Shown: positions 24,122 through 33,082 of the stretch, in pieces
Numbering within the stretch: the stretch's first letter is position 1
Layout of the letters: the number at the start of each line of letters is the position of its first letter
Assembly (NCBI RefSeq): GCF_002332425.1
Contig: NZ_NRGS01000011.1
Coordinates: 1 to 64,000, forward strand
Source of the DNA: Brachybacterium alimentarium
Lineage (GTDB): Bacteria; Actinomycetota; Actinomycetes; Actinomycetales; Dermabacteraceae
DNA length: 64,000 nucleotides
Reading direction: 5' to 3'
Translations under genes and position numbers: made by a program
Notes under the pieces: generated by a model
The model's database searches: none
What the model saw: only the letters and a program-made list of their open reading frames with translations
What the model was told of the DNA's origin: nothing

Positions 24122-26890
24122 TCAGAGGATCCGCAGCTGCGGCACGACACCCAGGCCCGTGTCCGCCCCGTCGAGCATCCGCTCCAGCTGCTGCTGCTGG
24201 AACCGCTCGCCGTAGGCGGCGTGCGCAGCGGCGACCGTCCGCTCCGTCTCGGGATCGGCGGCCGCGGCGGGCGCGGTGGTGCCGTGCACCTGGATCCGCA
24301 GCCGGTTCTCCCCCGGCCTCAGCGCCGCGGTGAGGTCGAGGCGATAGGGCGGGCGCCAGATCACGCCGCACCGCTGGCCGTTCGCCTCGACCACGGCGAT
24401 CTCCCGCACCGGCGGCTCGAGCATCGTCCGATACCCCTGGGCGCCCGGCGTCGCCGGGCGAGGAGTGCCCTCTCCCAGGTCCAGCTCCACCCGGCCGCGC
24501 AGCTGCTCCTCGGTGAGGTGCACACTCGCCTCGAACACCAGCGGGCTCAGGTCGGCGTCCGGCACGGGGCCCAGCAGATGCGGCAGCTCGACCTCCTGCG
24601 GGGCGGCGCTCCCGCGCGAGACCGTCCAGCCGCTGATCTCCACCGCCGGGGCCGCCGGGGCCGCCGACGGGACCGTGCCTGCTCGCTGTGCGTCCGTGGG
24701 GACGCCAGCCTGTCCGGCCTGCTCCGTCCTGTCGGGAACGGCCTGACCGCTCGCGACCAGCAGCAGCGCCTGGTACGGGTGCAACCTCACGGCTCCCCCG
24801 TCGGGCCCACCCTCGGCTCCGCCGTCGGATCCGCCGTCGATCGTGAGCACCATCCGTTCCTCGGTGGCGGGGTCCCACACCTCCAGGTGCTCACGGGGCT
24901 CGCGCAGACGCACCGTGAGCTCGCGGGTCGTCGGCCCGGTGTTCACCAGCAGATACAGGTCGCCGTCCTCGAGGCGTCGCCGCACCACGCCGATCTCGCC
25001 ACCTGCCCCCTCGAGGGACACGGGCGGTGCGAGTGCGGCCTGCACGGCCGCCGCCAGCGGGGCCGTGCCCTCGTCGCCCTCGTCGCCCTCCGCGCCCTCG
25101 TCGGTGCCCCGCCCGGCCTGCTGGGCCGCAGCAGCCAGCAGCGAGTGGTCCACGAGCGCTGCCGCGTCGACCACATCCGCCGGGGCGGTCACGGCCACGC
25201 CTGCGGGATAGGCCGGGGAGCCGACGGACAGCACGGTGCCCCCGGCCTCCCGCGCCCGGTCCAGCCAGCCCTCCGCCGCAGCGGGCAGGCGATGCACCCG
25301 CGGCAGCACCACCAGCGGATAGGCGGCAGGATCGAGGGCGGTGAGCGCGTCGTCGTCGATCAGGTCGATGTCGTAGCCGGCGCGTCGGAGGAGCGCCGGG
25401 ATCTCCTCCCCGACGTGGGCGCGGCAGGCGCGCCACAGGTCGTGGCCGCCTCGGCTCGCCGCGCGCACGTCCGCATAGGGCAGGTAGAGGGCCACGTCGG
25501 CGCCGGTCCTGCCCTCGCTCATCACCCCGGAGAGGCGTGTCAGATACGCGGTGAGCTCGGGCATCGCGGGCCACCAGGCATTGCGATCGTCCAGTGCGCC
25601 GGCGGCGTAGAAGGTCCAACCGAGTCCCGCGGCGTCGGGTGCGCTGTAGGGCCAGCCGTGGCCGACGAAGCGGGTGATGCCGAGAAGCAGGTGCTCATGG
25701 GCCTCCCCGAGCAGGTCGAGCGGGGTGGCGCGGAAGGACGGGGAGTGCACCCAGGTCCAGATCTCGCTGGAGGCCGACGCCCGATCGTCGAGATGCGCCG
25801 CCGAGGACGCCCATCGGGACTGGGTGAGCGAGGTCCACCCGGCACCTTCGCCCTCGATCAGATGGGCGCCGCGCTGCGCGCTCATCGTGATCGGCGGCTC
25901 GCCGTAGCCCTGCAGGCGGAAGCGCACCCCGTGCTCCTCGGCCCAGTCCCGGCAGACGGCCACGAAGTTCTCCTGGACGAGCTCGGACAGGGTGCGGCCG
26001 AAGTCCTCCCGGAACGTCGCGGAGCCCGGGGAGCCAGGAGAGCCAGGTGTGTCCCCAGCTGCCGGCACGTCCACCTCGAGCAGGTGCAGCAGCGGCAGCG
26101 GATCGTAGCCGCGACGGGCGCGGAAGTGCTCGGGCAGCCCGGCCGTCCAGCCGGCGTCGTACACCTCGAGGCTGTCGCTGAACACGGAGCCGAGCAGCTC
26201 GGCCGGTACGGCGCGGACGATCCGTTCGCCGACCACCGCGAGGTGGTGGCGGGCGGCGTCGGCGCTGAGATGGTCCAGCACCGGCCCCTCGGCGCCAGCG
26301 GCGGCGCGCTTGACCTGCTGGCCGGTGGTCGTGGACCACGCGATCAGCACGGTCCGCGGCCCCCGCCCCGCGGGGATCTCGAGCCGGGCCGCCTGCGAGG
26401 ACGGATCGCGGTCGAGCTCCAGTGCGCGCCAGGCCGACGGCGGGACTCCGTCGCCGAGGTACGCGCCGACGATCTCGTCCCCCGGCCAGGACGGCACCAG
26501 CTCCACGGCGAGCGGAGCCGGGCCGAGGCCACGGTGCTCCCAGCGCAGGCGCCGCGACGCGTGCTCGGGCCCGATGTGGGAACCCCCGTAGCTCCAGCCG
26601 CTGCCGAGCGTCACATCGAGTCGCAGCCCCAGGTCACGGGCGGTCTCGGCGGCATGACGCAGGTGCGCCATGGCCCGGTCGGAGAGGTATTCGGGGGAAT
26701 CCTGCCGCAGCGGGTAGACGAAGGAGACCTCGGCTCCGCCGAGCCCGGCGTCCGCCATCGCTCGCAGCTCGCGGTCGATCTCTGCCGCGTCGACGTCCGG
26801 CCCGAACCACCACCAGCGCATCATCGGGCGCGCCGCCGGATCCGGGGCGGTGAACAGGGTCCTTGCCTCGTCGACAGTTGAGCGGGGCAT
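24122..26890 (-). CDS. alpha-L-rhamnosidase, GH106 family
   Basis: 922 residues. The N-terminus 'RPMMRWWWFGPDV' (near 21-33) followed by 'MADAGLGGAEVSFVYP' (near 45-60) and 'LGSGWSYGGSHIGPEHASRRLRW' (near 95-118) is the hallmark of GH106 enzymes, which release alpha-L-rhamnose from rhamnogalacturonan-type glycans by inversion. A C-terminal jelly-roll-like region ('PYRLDLTAALRPGENRLRIQV') completes the usual layout. No signal peptide is present, so it works inside the cell. Low-complexity inserts ('GDTPGSPGSPGS', 'EGDEGDEG') are strain-type linkers. The ATG at 26890 has GAGGAGA upstream; the open frame beyond it is antisense noise. It lies between the Opp operon and the dehydrogenase genes. 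Confidence 0.88.
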   Translation of the reverse strand: MPRSTVDEARTLFTAPDPAARPMMRWWWFGPDVDAAEIDRELRAMADAGLGGAEVSFVYPLRQDSPEYLSDRAMAHLRHAAETARDLGLRLDVTLGSGWSYGGSHIGPEHASRRLRWEHRGLGPAPLAVELVPSWPGDEIVGAYLGDGVPPSAWRALELDRDPSSQAARLEIPAGRGPRTVLIAWSTTTGQQVKRAAAGAEGPVLDHLSADAARHHLAVVGERIVRAVPAELLGSVFSDSLEVYDAGWTAGLPEHFRARRGYDPLPLLHLLEVDVPAAGDTPGSPGSPGSATFREDFGRTLSELVQENFVAVCRDWAEEHGVRFRLQGYGEPPITMSAQRGAHLIEGEGAGWTSLTQSRWASSAAHLDDRASASSEIWTWVHSPSFRATPLDLLGEAHEHLLLGITRFVGHGWPYSAPDAAGLGWTFYAAGALDDRNAWWPAMPELTAYLTRLSGVMSEGRTGADVALYLPYADVRAASRGGHDLWRACRAHVGEEIPALLRRAGYDIDLIDDDALTALDPAAYPLVVLPRVHRLPAAAEGWLDRAREAGGTVLSVGSPAYPAGVAVTAPADVVDAAALVDHSLLAAAAQQAGRGTDEGAEGDEGDEGTAPLAAAVQAALAPPVSLEGAGGEIGVVRRRLEDGDLYLLVNTGPTTRELTVRLREPREHLEVWDPATEERMVLTIDGGSDGGAEGGPDGGAVRLHPYQALLLVASGQAVPDRTEQAGQAGVPTDAQRAGTVPSAAPAAPAVEISGWTVSRGSAAPQEVELPHLLGPVPDADLSPLVFEASVHLTEEQLRGRVELDLGEGTPRPATPGAQGYRTMLEPPVREIAVVEANGQRCGVIWRPPYRLDLTAALRPGENRLRIQVHGTTAPAAAADPETERTVAAAHAAYGERFQQQQLERMLDGADTGLGVVPQLRIL

Positions 26891-26937
26891 ACGGGGTCTC
26901 CTCGGAGGGTGCTGGTCGATGGTCGGCGCCGCGTGCC

Positions 26938-28137
26938 TCAGGGCGCCGGCGGGGTCCAGACCTGGACGGCCTCCTCGTCCGCCCAGCTCACCCCGAGCTC
27001 GCTGAAGGGTCGCCCCTCGGCGAGGGACCGCCGCAGCGTCTCCTCGATGTCCTCGACCACGGGGTGCGCGGCGTCGCCCTCCCCCTGCCAGTCGACGGCC
27101 TCGGCGGGGATCGGTGCCGGATCCGGGGCGGACTGGATCGCTTCGAGCACGGCGCTGAACGCCCCGGTCGACTCGAGCGAGGAGAGCAGCCCGACGGAGC
27201 GGTCGCGCACGTGGGCGATGAGGTTCTCGAGCAGGTCGAGCCGCTGGTGGGTGAGCTCGACGGCCGCGCCGGCCGCGGCGCTCTGCGTGCGTCGGGAGAC
27301 GTCGTCCGTGTAGAACAGCCGGTGGGTGCCGCTGGTCCCGACGGCCTCGATCCACGGCGGGCTCTGCGTGGGCGCCGCCGTGGTCAGTGCGCAGACCACC
27401 GCGGGCCCGTCGCCCACCGGGTCGATCCGCAGGAAGGTGGTGTCGTCGGCCTCGATGTCATGGGCCCGGCGCAGCTCCGTGGTGACCGACCTGATGTCGG
27501 AGACCTCGTGGATCCCCGCGATGACCAGGCCTGCGTGCACCGAGTGGGCGAGCGGATTGGTGGCCACGCCGTCGGCCACCCGTCGGCCGTTCAGCCGGCG
27601 CCTGCCGGCCCAGGCGGAGCGGCGGTAGTAGGCGCGATCCCGCTGCCAGGCACCGTAGACCTGCACGGTGTCGACCTGTCCGAGCGCGCCGTTCGCGACC
27701 TCGTCGGCCAGCAGATCCACACCGGCCCCGCCGCGCGCCTGGAAGCCGACCTGCACCGAGCATCCGGCAGCGCGGGCCGCGTCCTCCAGCTGCTGCAGCT
27801 CCTCCAGCGCCGGCACCGGAGGCTTCTCGAGGTACACGTCGAGCCCGGCGGCGAGCGCCTCGGTCGCGAGCGGCACGTGCGTGTCGATCGGAGTGGCGAT
27901 GATGACGATCTCGGGCCGGTCCCCGGCGCTCACCGCGTCCAGCAGCTCGCCGAGCGATCGGTGGTGGATCGCCTGCAGCTCCGCCGGCGGCTCGGTGACG
28001 TCCACGACGCCGACCAGACGCGCGACGCCCTCCTTCTCGAGCCGGGCGAGGTTGCGCAGGTGCGAGGCGCCGAAGCCGTGCGTGCCGATCAGCGCGATAC
28101 GGGCGGGATCGGTTGATCCGGAGGGCGCGGTGGTCAT
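26938..28137 (-). CDS. Gfo/Idh/MocA-family oxidoreductase
   Basis: 399 residues with an N-terminal Rossmann fold ('RIALIGTHGFGASHLRNLARLE') and the family motif 'YLEKPP' near 110-115 with its catalytic Lys. Members oxidise or epimerise sugars and sugar acids with NAD(P). The substrate is unknown. The ATG at 28137 overlaps the stop of a second Gfo/Idh/MocA gene (ATGA), and the GH106 gene follows 47 nt downstream, so these three are probably one unit. The pairing suggests they modify or deoxygenate a sugar released by the glycosidases. Confidence 0.87.
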   Translation of the reverse strand: MTTAPSGSTDPARIALIGTHGFGASHLRNLARLEKEGVARLVGVVDVTEPPAELQAIHHRSLGELLDAVSAGDRPEIVIIATPIDTHVPLATEALAAGLDVYLEKPPVPALEELQQLEDAARAAGCSVQVGFQARGGAGVDLLADEVANGALGQVDTVQVYGAWQRDRAYYRRSAWAGRRRLNGRRVADGVATNPLAHSVHAGLVIAGIHEVSDIRSVTTELRRAHDIEADDTTFLRIDPVGDGPAVVCALTTAAPTQSPPWIEAVGTSGTHRLFYTDDVSRRTQSAAAGAAVELTHQRLDLLENLIAHVRDRSVGLLSSLESTGAFSAVLEAIQSAPDPAPIPAEAVDWQGEGDAAHPVVEDIEETLRRSLAEGRPFSELGVSWADEEAVQVWTPPAP

Positions 28138-29489
28138 CGGGCGACCTCCACCTGCGCGTCCCGCGCGAGATCCAGGCCGAGGAACTCGGCGACGTCGACG
28201 GGGCCGCCGGTGGCGAGCGACTCGTTGCCGCAGATGCCCACGGAGATCGCACGCAGACCGTCGCGGTGGTCGGAGGGGCGGCCCAGCTCGTCCTCGGCGG
28301 GGCCCACGAACACGTCGCGCAGCAGCAGGGCGTCGCCGCCGCCGTGCCCGCCCACGCCCTCGGGGATCTCGACCTCCCGGGCCGGGGCGAAGTGGTTCTG
28401 CACCACCAGGTGCTCACCGCGCTCGCGGACCCCGGCATCGGCCGTGGAGACGGCGACGGCGCTGGGGTCCACGTGCGAGGACGACTGCCCGTCCTCCCCC
28501 TTCGCGATCACCTCGGCTAGCTCCACCACCTCGAGCTCGGCGCGACCCTTGGTGCCGTTGACCGCGACCCGGTAGCCCTCCCAGGGGCTGTGCGCGTTCA
28601 GGGCGTAGGTGAGGACCGGCCCGCCCGCGTAGTCGACGATCGCGGTGAGGTTGTCCTCGGCAGTGATGCCGGCATCGAACACCGAGCGGTCGCGCTGGTA
28701 GCCGTCGTGCTGCTCGGCCTTGAGGTAGAGCGCCTCGAGCCGTTCGTCGGAGCGCAGATCCAGCTCGAAGGGGTCGTGGGTGCCGTCGTGGGTGCCGCGC
28801 TCGGGCAGGGGTGCCTGGCCGCGGGCGTTCGCGTTCTCCTGGCCGTAGAAGCGCAGGCCGCCGCGGGCATAGACCCGGGCGGGGGTGTCGGCGATCCACC
28901 AGTTCACGAGATCGAAGTGGTGGGCGGCCTTGTGGATGAACAGGCCGCCGCTGTGGGTCTTGTCGCGGTGCCAGCGACGGAAGTAGTCCGCGCCGTGCTG
29001 GGTGTCCAGCACCCATTCGAAGTTCACGGAGACCACGTCGCCGATCTCTCCCGAGGCGATGACCTGCTTCAGCGCACTGTTGCGGGGGCTGTAGCGATAG
29101 TTGAAGGTGACCACCACGCTGCGGCCGGTGCGGTCGATCGCGTCCTGGATGGCGCGGGCCGACGGCGCATCGATGGTCAGCGGCTTCTCGACGATCACGT
29201 CGGCCCCGGCCTCGAGCGAGCGCACCACGTGCTCGGCGTGCAGACGGTCGATGCTGGTGACGATCACCCGGTCCACCTGCTGCTTGCGGATGACGTACTC
29301 GAGCTGCTCGGGTCCGGCCAGCACCACGTCGGCGAAGGCCGGGACGCGGTCGCGGTGGAACTCGCGACGGGTCGGGTTCACGTCCAGCAGGGCCACCAGC
29401 TCGGCGACATCGGCGTGCGGCCCGGCGATCGCATCGAGGTACATCTGGGCACGGTGTCCGGAACCGATCAGGGCATAGCGGGTGGGCAT
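28134..29489 (-). CDS. Gfo/Idh/MocA-family oxidoreductase
   Basis: 451 residues, a divergent paralogue of its neighbour. 'RYALIGSGHRAQMYLDAI' is the dinucleotide-binding start, 'VIVEKPLTIDAP' near 97-108 holds the EKP motif, and 'HSGGLFIHKAAHHFDLVNWW' near 180-200 carries the catalytic-domain His residues usual in this family. The C-terminus is extended compared with the standard 350 residues. The start at 29489 lies just after the terminator of the upstream permease operon, so it probably has its own promoter in the 100-nt gap, although none is obvious. Confidence 0.87.
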   Translation of the reverse strand: MPTRYALIGSGHRAQMYLDAIAGPHADVAELVALLDVNPTRREFHRDRVPAFADVVLAGPEQLEYVIRKQQVDRVIVTSIDRLHAEHVVRSLEAGADVIVEKPLTIDAPSARAIQDAIDRTGRSVVVTFNYRYSPRNSALKQVIASGEIGDVVSVNFEWVLDTQHGADYFRRWHRDKTHSGGLFIHKAAHHFDLVNWWIADTPARVYARGGLRFYGQENANARGQAPLPERGTHDGTHDPFELDLRSDERLEALYLKAEQHDGYQRDRSVFDAGITAEDNLTAIVDYAGGPVLTYALNAHSPWEGYRVAVNGTKGRAELEVVELAEVIAKGEDGQSSSHVDPSAVAVSTADAGVRERGEHLVVQNHFAPAREVEIPEGVGGHGGGDALLLRDVFVGPAEDELGRPSDHRDGLRAISVGICGNESLATGGPVDVAEFLGLDLARDAQVEVAR

Positions 29490-29547
29490 GTCTCTCCTGG
29501 CGATGGGGTGGAACGAGGGCGGGAACGAGCGGGAACAGAAATGATCC

Positions 29548-29582
29548 GGCGGCCGACGGGGCTGCAGGCCCCGTCGGCCGCC
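29548..29582 (-). terminator. rho-independent-type hairpin after the CUT1 permease genes
   Basis: Perfect 15-bp stem (GGCGGCCGACGGGGC and its complement) with a five-base loop TGCAG, starting eight bases after the permease stop at 29590. The long GC stem without a U-tract is the common actinobacterial form. Confidence 0.8.
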
Positions 29583-29589
29583 CTGGCGG

Positions 29590-30513
29590 CTACTTGATGC
29601 CGGTGGTGGCGAATCCCTTGACGAGGAATCGCTGACCGAACAGGAACACCAGGAACAGCGGGATCAGGGAGACGACCGACATGGCGAACATGGCTCCCCA
29701 GTCGGAGGAGCCCTGGGTGTCCAGGAACGACTTCAGGGCCAGCGGCACCGTGAAGTTCTCCGGGGTGGTCAGGTAGATGAGGGAGCCGAAGAAGTCGTTC
29801 CACATCCACATGAACGTGAAGATCGTGGTGGTCGCGAGCGCCGGGAGCATGAGCGGCAGGATCACCTGGAAGAAGATGCGGAAATGACCGCAGCCGTCGA
29901 TGCGTGCCGCTTCGTCGAGCTCCCGGGGGATGCCGCGGATGAACTGGACCATGAGGAACACGAAGAAGGCATCCGTGGCCAGGAACTTCGGCAGGATCAG
30001 GGGGAGCATGGTGTTCACCCAGCCGGTCTGGCTGAAGATGATGTACTGCGGCACGATCACCACGTGGATCGGGAGCATCAGCGTCATGAGCATGATCGCG
30101 AAGGCGATGTTCCGGCCCCAGAACTTCAGCCGCGCGAAGGCATAGGCCGTCAGCGAGCACGCGATGAGGTTGCCGATCACGCAGCCCAGCACCAGCAGCG
30201 TGGAGTTCATCAGGTAGTGCGAGAACGGCTGCGCGAGGGATTCCCAGCCGCGCGCATAGTTCGAGAAGTCCAGGCTGATCGGGAACAGGCTCGGGTTGCG
30301 GAAGATCTCCTCATTGGGTCGCAGCGAGGAGACCACCATCCACAGCAGCGGATAGATCATCACGACCGACGCGATGATCATGATCGCGTGCCGCACTCCG
30401 CGGCGCACGAGACGCCGGGGGCGAGGCTTCGGGGTTGCGGGCGAGGCGCCCTGGCCTCCGGTGCCGGCACCGGAGGCATCGGCGGGGATCGGCCGGCTCT
30501 GAAGATCAGTCAT
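29590..30513 (-). CDS. carbohydrate ABC transporter permease, MalG-type (CUT1)
   Basis: 307 residues with six predicted membrane segments after a Pro/Arg-rich cytoplasmic N-terminus. The EAA loop reads 'ELDEAARIDGCGHFRIFFQVILPLMLP', and the C-terminus 'FGQRFLVKGFATTGIK' is typical of MalG-type subunits. It overlaps the MalF-type gene by eight bases. With that subunit it forms the only CUT1 channel in the window; no cognate ATPase is encoded, so a shared MsmK/UgpC-type ATPase must come from elsewhere. Confidence 0.94.
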   Translation of the reverse strand: MTDLQSRPIPADASGAGTGGQGASPATPKPRPRRLVRRGVRHAIMIIASVVMIYPLLWMVVSSLRPNEEIFRNPSLFPISLDFSNYARGWESLAQPFSHYLMNSTLLVLGCVIGNLIACSLTAYAFARLKFWGRNIAFAIMLMTLMLPIHVVIVPQYIIFSQTGWVNTMLPLILPKFLATDAFFVFLMVQFIRGIPRELDEAARIDGCGHFRIFFQVILPLMLPALATTTIFTFMWMWNDFFGSLIYLTTPENFTVPLALKSFLDTQGSSDWGAMFAMSVVSLIPLFLVFLFGQRFLVKGFATTGIK

Positions 30514-31444
30514 CGTAGAACACCCAGAACTTGGAGACGAAGAAGTTGATGGCGGTGAAGATCGCCACGATGATCAGCAGCAGCCAGGCCATCGCGGACG
30601 CGTAACCCATGTCGAACTGGGTGAAGCCCTTCTGGTACAGGTACAGCGTGTAGAACATCGTCGAATCCGACGGTCCGCCGGTGCCGCCCGAGACCACGAA
30701 GGCCTGGGTGAACGACTGGAACGCATTGATGACCTGCAGCACCACGTTGAAGAAGATGATCGGCGTGAGCAGCGGGATCGTGATCCGGAAGAACTGCGCG
30801 ACCTTCGAGGCACCGTCCACGGACGCGGCCTCGTAGTACATTTCGGGGATCTGCCGCAGGCCCGCCAGGAAGATGATCATCGGGGACCCGAAGGTCCACA
30901 CGTGCAGCAGGATGATCGTGCTGAGCGCGGTATCCGGGTTGGAGACCCAGCCCGGCAGGTTCTCGAAGCCGATCATCCCGGCGACCTGGTTGATCAGACC
31001 GTTCGCGCCGAACATCTGGCGCCACAGGATCGCGATGGCCACCGAACCGCCCAGCAGCGAGGGCAGGTAGAAGATCGAGCGGTAGAAGGCCAGGCCCTTG
31101 ATGCCCTGGTTCAGCACCACCGCGAGCAGCAGCGCCATGACCAGCTGCAGCGGGGTCCCCACGAACACGTAGATGAAGGTGACGACCAGCGAGTTGTGCA
31201 GGCGGGTATCGGAGATCATCTCCTTGATGTTCGCCAGGCCCACGAACTCCGGCGGAGCCAGCAGGCTGTAGTCGGTGAACGCGAGCACGAACGACGCGAC
31301 CATCGGGATCAGCGTGATGCCCAGCAGCCCCACCAGCCAGGGCAGCATGAACACCAGCGCCGGTTTGTTGTCGGGATGCTTCTCCTTCGCACCGCCCTTC
31401 TTGCGGTTGGACACCATCTGTGTCAGTTCGCCGACAGCGCTCAT
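30506..31444 (-). CDS. carbohydrate ABC transporter permease, MalF-type (CUT1)
   Basis: 312 residues with six membrane segments ('ALVFMLPWLVGLLGITLIPMVASFVLAFTDYSLL' opens the first). The EAA loop is 'YYEAASVDGASKVAQFFRITIPLLTP' near 205-230. A short basic N-terminus ('NRKKGGAKEKH') faces the cytoplasm. It follows the binding-protein gene after an 87-nt gap that contains a strong hairpin, and is cotranslated with the MalG-type partner. It probably serves several of the five related binding proteins in this locus. Confidence 0.94.
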   Translation of the reverse strand: MSAVGELTQMVSNRKKGGAKEKHPDNKPALVFMLPWLVGLLGITLIPMVASFVLAFTDYSLLAPPEFVGLANIKEMISDTRLHNSLVVTFIYVFVGTPLQLVMALLLAVVLNQGIKGLAFYRSIFYLPSLLGGSVAIAILWRQMFGANGLINQVAGMIGFENLPGWVSNPDTALSTIILLHVWTFGSPMIIFLAGLRQIPEMYYEAASVDGASKVAQFFRITIPLLTPIIFFNVVLQVINAFQSFTQAFVVSGGTGGPSDSTMFYTLYLYQKGFTQFDMGYASAMAWLLLIIVAIFTAINFFVSKFWVFYDD

Positions 31445-31476
31445 CGGTCACTTCCCTTCATCGATCCGCCGGAGGT

Positions 31477-31512
31477 CCCTGCCGGGAGGGGACTGCTCCC
31501 CTCCCGGCAGGG
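31477..31512 (-). terminator. intra-operon hairpin between binding-protein and permease genes
   Basis: Perfect 16-bp inverted repeat (CCCTGCCGGGAGGGGA and complement) with loop CTGC, 20 nt after the binding-protein stop and 33 nt before the permease start. Such hairpins usually cause partial termination or protect the upstream mRNA, so binding protein exceeds permease. Confidence 0.8.
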
Positions 31513-31531
31513 CACTGCGGCACGGGTTGTC

Positions 31532-32836
31532 TCAGCCAAGTGCGGAGGTGAGGTCGTCGAGCAGACGCTGCCCGGCCTCCTCCGGCGTCAGGGTGCCGAA
31601 GAGCATGTCCTCGCCGGCGCGGGTGAGGATGTCCTCGAACTGCCCGCCGCCCTGCGGGGTGATCTCGGGCGGATCGCCGAGCTCGCTCTCGATGGACTCC
31701 AGGAAGTCCACGGCCTTCTTGTTGGGTTCGTCGAGGTCCGGCACGATCGCCTCGCGCACCGTCATGTTGCCCGGCACGCCGCGCTCGACGGAGAGGATCT
31801 TGCCGGCGTCCGGCGAGTTCACGAGGAAGTCCACGAACGCGACCGCGGCCTCGGGGTCCGACGCCTTCGCGGAGACCGCCCAGTACATGGACGCCTTGTA
31901 CCAGAGCTGGGCCGCGGCGGCGGAGCCCTCCATGGACGGCGGGCGCAGCACGACGACGCCCTCGGGGACGAGTCCGTCATGCGCGACGACCTGGTTGGAC
32001 CACGCGACCGTCATGGCGACCTTGCCGGTGGCGAACAGCGACTGGTCCATCGCCTGCGCGGCATCCTCGACCGAGACGCTGGCGTCGGGCCCGGCGCCGC
32101 TGTCCTGGATCTTCTTGGACCACTCGAACCAGCTCGTGGCGGTCTTCGCGTCGAAGCCGGCGGCGCCGTCCTTGTACTGGTCCTGGCCGGCCTGGCGCAC
32201 GTACACCTGGAACAGGCCCTGGATGGAGCCCATCTGGGTCATGCCGTAGGTGCCCTTGTCGGTGTTCTCGGAGATCTTCACCGCGGTGTCGATGAGGTCG
32301 TCCCAGGTCCAGGTGGTGTCGTCGGGGATGCCGACCCCCGCGTCCTCGAAGACGACCGGGTTGATCAGGAACGCGAAGGCGTTCAGCCCGGCGTTGATCG
32401 CGGCGAGGCCGACGTCGGGCAGCTCGCCCACCTCGACCGAGCCGGGCACGAAGTCGTCGGTGGTCAGACCGGCCCCGGCGAGGTCCAGCAGCGCGCCGCG
32501 GCCGCCGTACTCGGCCAGGTACTTCTCGTCCATCTGGACGATGTCGGGGAAGTCGCCGCCGGCGGTCTGGGTGGCGAGCTTGTCCCAGTAGCCGCTCCAC
32601 TCGCCGGGCTCGAGGTTGATGGTGACGGCGTCGTCGACCTCCTTGTAGGCCTCGACCACCTTCTTCGTGTTCTCGTCACGGGTGGGGTTGCCCCACCAGG
32701 CGAGGCGGAGCGTCGCGGCGCCGTCCTCGCCGCCGCCTCCCCCGGAGCCGCCGGAGGCATTGGGACCGCAGGCCGCGAGGCCGGCGAGACCGGGGACGGC
32801 GAGGCCGAGGGCGAGGGCTCTACGTCGAGTGAACAT
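31532..32836 (-). CDS. carbohydrate ABC transporter substrate-binding lipoprotein (CUT1)
   Basis: 434-residue sugar-binding lipoprotein with a Tat-type signal ('TRRRALALGL') and lipobox Cys23 in 'LAACGPNAS'. The mature part has 'GYWDKLATQTAGGDFPDIVQMDEKYLAEYGG' and 'TTWTWDDL'. The ATG at 32836 has AGGAG six bases before it. It is the only one of the five paralogues directly upstream of the permease pair, so it is the native partner. It is most like the protein at 10145-11479. A palindrome at 32998 lies in its promoter region. Confidence 0.94.
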   Translation of the reverse strand: MFTRRRALALGLAVPGLAGLAACGPNASGGSGGGGGEDGAATLRLAWWGNPTRDENTKKVVEAYKEVDDAVTINLEPGEWSGYWDKLATQTAGGDFPDIVQMDEKYLAEYGGRGALLDLAGAGLTTDDFVPGSVEVGELPDVGLAAINAGLNAFAFLINPVVFEDAGVGIPDDTTWTWDDLIDTAVKISENTDKGTYGMTQMGSIQGLFQVYVRQAGQDQYKDGAAGFDAKTATSWFEWSKKIQDSGAGPDASVSVEDAAQAMDQSLFATGKVAMTVAWSNQVVAHDGLVPEGVVVLRPPSMEGSAAAAQLWYKASMYWAVSAKASDPEAAVAFVDFLVNSPDAGKILSVERGVPGNMTVREAIVPDLDEPNKKAVDFLESIESELGDPPEITPQGGGQFEDILTRAGEDMLFGTLTPEEAGQRLLDDLTSALG

Positions 32837-32997
32837 CAGATCTCCTGTGATCGTCGCGGCGCCGACAGGCGGGGCGAGATGGTCTCCGGGTGACCACCGT
32901 GGTCGCCCCGGTCGGGGTGATGCTCGGGCGGGAACTCCGTCGTCCCACCCGATATGGCGCGGACCGCGCAGCAGCACGATCCGGAGGACTATGACGA

Positions 32998-33012
32998 GTG
33001 AAAGGTTTCAAT
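32998..33012 (-). promoter_or_regulatory. operator-like palindrome before the CUT1 operon
   Basis: GTGAAAGGTTTCAAT contains the perfect 12-bp palindrome TGAAAGGTTTCA. The minus strand reads ATTGAAACCTTTCAC, close to the TTGAAACG-type half-sites at 4118, 11628 and 11739. It is 162 nt upstream of the binding-protein start. Confidence 0.55.
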
Positions 33013-33034
33013 CCTCTCCTCGGGCCATCCGACG

Positions 33035-33046
33035 TTCAAGCGCTCG
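33035..33046. promoter_or_regulatory. operator-like half site in the divergent spacer
   Basis: TTCAAGCGCTCG resembles the CAAGCGCTT core of the sites at 15705 and 33083. It lies between the two other candidate sites in the 617-nt divergent spacer 32837-33454, which otherwise holds no gene. Confidence 0.35.
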
Positions 33047-33082
33047 CGGCTGCGGCGATTCATCCGGGGACGACTCACCCCA

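Noticed and set aside
24122..27355. Long form of the GH106 protein starting at 27355
   Set aside because: The 155 extra residues are antisense to the Gfo/Idh gene. The ATG at 26890 has a good ribosome site and precedes the conserved RWWWFG block.
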